Positions 58,947 to 64,000 of a DNA stretch of 64,000 nt are shown piece after piece. Origin of the DNA: Cacajao melanocephalus (lineage: Eukaryota > Chordata > Mammalia > Primates > Pitheciidae); NCBI GenBank assembly GCA_963573385.1, contig CAUYLG010026699.1, forward strand, positions 17,398 to 81,397, given 5' to 3'. The notes under the pieces are model-generated. The model was given only the letters and a program-made list of their open reading frames with translations. It was not told the origin of the DNA and made no database searches. Every line of letters starts with the position of its first letter. Positions within the stretch are counted from its first letter, which is position 1. The translations under genes and the position numbers were made by a program.

Positions 58947-59087
58947 AAGCTTGTCTAACCCTCGGCCCACGACAGGTTTGAATGCAGCCCAACACAAATT
59001 CATAAACTTTCTTCAAGTGTGTTTTATGTGTGGCCCAAGACAATTCTTTCAATGCGGCCCAGAGAAGACAAAAGTTTGGACACCCCT
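58947..59087 (+). mobile_element. hAT-like DNA transposon, internally deleted
   Basis: 'aagcttgtctaac' to 'ttggacacccct'. Same family as 27846-28066, but about 70 bases shorter: the segment between 'aaactttctt' and 'tgttttatgtgtggccca' is missing. Confidence 0.7.
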
Positions 59088-59404
59088 GGCCAGCAGTTAG
59101 CAGCACTCAAATCAAAAACAGGCCTTATTCCAAAAGTCTGTAAGTATATCTGGTTTTGGCCTTAGAAGCCCATTTTGCCATAGATCATTTTCTAAATGGG
59201 GGTTCCTAGGATGGCCCACTAATATTTATTAAGCCCACAATGTAACAGACGAGATAGTGAGCTACCAAGCCCAGCCAAGAAGTTTTTTTTTCATCTGCTA
59301 AAGTGCCCAAACAAGCACTTGGTGAAGATCTAATGTTGAGAATCACCAAGCATGGGATCTTTTCTAAGAAGTAATTTAAATATGCCTGATTTAAAGAGAA
59401 TCCA

Positions 59405-59708
<304 letters not shown>

Positions 59709-59786
59709 AAAAGTGTACCACTCCGATGCGGGTACTCCTACTCCTGATGTAACAAAGTAATGAATGACTTAAAAACTCAATTTTTA

Positions 59787-60089
<303 letters not shown>

Positions 60090-60284
60090 AAAACCCTAGC
60101 ACAGTAATTCAGAATTTTTTTTTTAAAAAAAAAAAAGATATTTATGAGGAGAGACTAGGGCAAAACAAAAGACTGCAAATTATCTTCACTGGCTAAAACA
60201 GTGATCAACTTTGCTTATATTCAGTCTTTTGTTATCAAAACCAATTGCTGTGTTTTTCGGAGGCTATCTGTAATGTAAGATGCA

Positions 60285-60540
60285 GTAAAGCATGATGACT
60301 GAAAATAAAAATTCTGGAACTAGACTACCTGGGTTCATATCCCAGGTAACACTCTTAATAGCTGTATCATCTCCAGTGGGTTGTCTAACCTCTACGTGCT
60401 CCAATTTCTTCATCTGTACAGTAAGTATGATATGAGTCCCTTAGAGGACTGCAGTGAGGATTAAATGAATTAATCCACATAAAATATTTAGAATAGAGCT
60501 TTAAATAATAAGCACACAATAACTGACCACTATTACCTAG
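60285..60540 (+). mobile_element. MIR SINE, nearly full length
   Basis: 'gactacctgggttcatatcc', 'ttcttcatctgtacagtaag' and 'agtgaggattaaatgaatta' follow MIR in sense. This is the best-preserved MIR in the window. Confidence 0.9.
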
Positions 60541-60855
60541 ATATTAAAAAATAAGTAGGATTTAGAAAAGTAACCGAAGGGAAGAGAGGCATTATAGGCT
60601 GAAGTAACAATCAAAGGAACAGAGGTAGAAAAGTCATACACAGGTGGGCAAAAAGGTATTGTTTTATTTCCCTGGAGAATAATACTCATGAGGAAGAACA
60701 GTAAAGACTGGAATAATGAGGACCCAAGAATGCTAGCCCTCAATGCCAGACCAAAAAATATGGCTTTTACTTAGAAAGCAGCCACTTAAATATTTAATCT
60801 GATTAAATATTTCTTTGCCATGGTTAATTATCAAGTTTATCAAATCATATCATTA
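60541..60855. other. Unique DNA
   Basis: No feature recognised. Confidence 0.4.
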
Positions 60856-61153
<298 letters not shown>

Positions 61154-61224
61154 CCATTACTATTAATGTAATTGTGATTTTTTGCAATCCCAAAAATGCA
61201 TTTGTTCTGCTAACATTGTCATAA

Positions 61225-61318
61225 TCTATCATTGAACTGCTGCATATCTGAATTATCTCTGAAATCCTCACTGTGCCTAGTACATAGTAAGCATTCAACA
61301 AATGTTTACCAAATCACT
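61225..61318 (+). mobile_element. L2 or MIR 3'-end remnant
   Basis: 'ctgtgcctagtacatagtaa' then 'gcattcaacaaatgtttacc'. Confidence 0.65.
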
Positions 61319-61335
61319 CTTATCTTTTTGTGTGT

Positions 61336-61636
<301 letters not shown>

Positions 61637-61847
61637 TAGTGGCCAACAGAAAGCAGTGAAATAGAGACAGAGGTTAATCCCCAAAAGAAATATAAATTAT
61701 AAATGAGGCAAATGAAGTAACTTAGATAATAGTTTACAATTAAGCTAAAATAAAAGTCACTGCTGATCAACATACTTAACTAAAACAGGGTTTTTTAAAA
61801 ATCAACCTTATTCTTCATTAAAAGCAGATAAACTAAATCCTTGTGTG

Positions 61848-62119
61848 TTTTTTTGGTTTGAGAGCTGCCCAGGCTGGAGTGTAGTGGGGCAATCTCGGCT
61901 CACAGCAACCACCATCTCCTGGGTTCAAGTGATTCTCCCCTCTCCAGAGTAGCTGTGATTACAGGCACCCACCATCAGGCCCCGCTAATTTTTGTATTTT
62001 AGTCGAGATGGGTTTCACCATGTTGGCCAGCCTGGTCTTTTAACTCCTGACCTCAGGCAATCCACCGGCCTTGGCCTCCCAAAGTGCTAGGATTATAGGC
62101 ATGAACCACCGAATCCAGT
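61848..62119 (-). mobile_element. AluS-type with 11-bp TSD
   Basis: AATCCTTGTGT at 61836-61846 and 62121-62131. The repeat lacks some bases near its tail ('gagagctgcccaggctggag'). Confidence 0.96.
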
Positions 62120-62226
62120 TAATCCTTGTGTATTTTTAAGTCTCATAAAATTTAGCTGTCAAATTGGTACAGCTTTTTCAAAGGATTATTTGGGCAATAT
62201 ACTTTTAATGAACTACCCAGCAGTCT

Positions 62227-62527
<301 letters not shown>

Positions 62528-62846
62528 CCGGCAGTCTTAAGTGGAGGTAAACTTAAGGTCAACTTCCTAACCCAGAACAAAATTATGCTAGGCAGTAAGA
62601 ATAAAGGTCTAACTCCTGACTTGACTCCAAGTAATTAGAGGAAAGAACAGCTTACTGTAGCCATAGGTTTCCATGGAGTACACACTTTATCTACCTGTAC
62701 ACCATAGACATCAATGCTAATTACAGCAACAAAAAGGGCCACCCTCATCCTGAGTATGGACTCCTGAAATTTACTGTCCTAAAGTCTAAAGATCACCTTG
62801 CAATCAATTGTTTGGTGCATTTCTTACAAAATACAAAAACAAAACA

Positions 62847-63144
62847 GGCTGGGCATGGTCACTCATGCCTATTATAATCCCAGCACTTTAGGAGGCCAAG
62901 GTGGGAGGATCACTTGAGCCCAGGAGTTCAAGACCAGCCTAGCCAACACAGTGAAACCCCCATCTCACAAAAAAGCTTAAAAGGTTAGGGTGGTTGACAC
63001 CCATAGTCCCAGCTACTAAGGAGGCTGAGGTGGAAAGACTGCTTGAACCTGGGAGATAGAACTGCAGTGAGCTATGATTACCACTGCCACTGCACTCCAG
63101 AGGGCAACAAAGCAAGACCTTGTCTCAAAAAACAAACAAAAAAC
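62847..63144 (+). mobile_element. AluJ/S-type
   Basis: 'cttgagcccaggagttcaag' is J-like. Complete, with CAAAA-rich tail. Confidence 0.95.
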
Positions 63145-63178
63145 AGCAATCTGAGATACCAGTAACAAGTATATGGTA

Positions 63179-63325
63179 AGGCTGGCACAGTGTCTCACGT
63201 CTGTAATCTCAGCACTTTGGGAAGCCTATGCGGACAGATCAGTTGAGGTCAGAAGTTCAAGACCAGCCTGGCCAATATGGTGAAATCCCACCACTACTAA
63301 AAATATTAAAAAATTAGCCAGGCAG
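63179..63325 (+). mobile_element. Alu left part joined to another Alu
   Basis: Left arm plus linker, ending 'attagccaggca', where the next Alu begins immediately. Either the second Alu inserted here and the right arm was lost, or two Alus recombined. Confidence 0.92.
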
Positions 63326-63640
<315 letters not shown>

Positions 63641-63754
63641 GGATATAGTAACAATTAACATATTAAGAAAAAGTTTTCACTAAAAGACTGCCAACAAGAC
63701 CTAGAAGTACATCATGACATACAATGGTTGATATAAGAGTTTCTTAAGCACATC

Positions 63755-63890
63755 GGCTAGGCGAGGTGGCTCACACCTGTAATCCCAGCACTCTGGGAGG
63801 CCAAGGTGGGTGGATTACCTGAGGTCTGGAGTTCAAGACAAGCCTGGCCAAAAGGACAAAACCCTGTCTCTACTAAAAATACAAAAATTA
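63755..63890 (+). mobile_element. Alu left part interrupted by an Alu
   Basis: Ends in 'aatacaaaaatta', the central linker, where the next Alu starts. The right arm may resume beyond the window. Confidence 0.92.
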
Positions 63891-64000
63891 GGCTGGGCGC
63901 AGTGGCTCACGCTTATAATCTCAGCACTTTGGAAGGCCAAGGCAGACAGATCACAAGGTCAGGAGTTCGAGACCAGTCTGCCCAATATGGTGAAACCCTG
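63891..64000 (+). mobile_element. Alu, cut by the window end
   Basis: Starts 'ggctgggcgcagtggctcac'. 'cacaaggtcaggagttcgag' is Sc/Y-like. Continues past 64000. Confidence 0.95.

Overview
This window is primate nuclear DNA, most likely human or a close catarrhine relative. It carries about 70 Alu elements or fragments of J, S and Y type, L1 3' ends of the primate-specific L1P type, older L1M/L2/MIR, MaLR and DNA-transposon fossils, and one sharp GC-rich CpG island. Coding density is close to zero. I found no complete protein-coding gene and no recognisable coding exon. There is no operon, CRISPR array or phage-like content. Most open reading frames are read through Alu sequence or are chance frames.

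Layout. 1-3350 is AT-rich, with one Alu and a CA/CT/C microsatellite. 3350-4330 is a CpG island, the only strong gene-regulatory signal here. A good minus-strand splice donor at 3621/3622 suggests a first exon of a gene running leftwards out of the window; I cannot name that gene. 4746-9015 holds Alus and an old antisense L1 ORF2 fossil. 9-13.4 kb is mostly unique. 13.36-18.8 kb is a dense mosaic with a MaLR LTR interrupted by two nested Alus. 18.8-20.8 kb is the longest repeat-free tract without an explanation. 20.8-24.7 kb holds MIR, L2, a Tigger-type DNA transposon split by an Alu, and a young-type L1 3' end. 24.7-26.7, 32.7-34.9 and 35.5-37.2 kb are mostly unique AT-rich DNA. 37.2-43.6 kb and 45.4-64 kb are Alu clusters, mostly in plus orientation after 45 kb.

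The most informative observations are structural. (1) A tandem duplication of about 295 bp (31512-32690) has two Alus in one copy, while the other copy keeps both empty sites. (2) A 42-bp inverted repeat with one mismatch and a 68-bp spacer lies at 21279-21430. (3) A run of three Alus at 55.55-56.52 kb is separated by copies of the same target sequence. (4) A Y4 RNA retropseudogene with a 16-bp target-site duplication sits inside an old L1. (5) A 5'-truncated Alu is joined to an unassigned 45-codon open stretch at 13530-13667. (6) Two Alus stop at the central A-rich region and pass straight into poly(A).

No new molecular system is supported here. The value of the window lies in its retrotransposition and rearrangement record and in one unnamed CpG-island promoter. 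Repeat family names are by eye from remembered consensus features. Coordinates of old repeats are approximate to about 10-30 bases.
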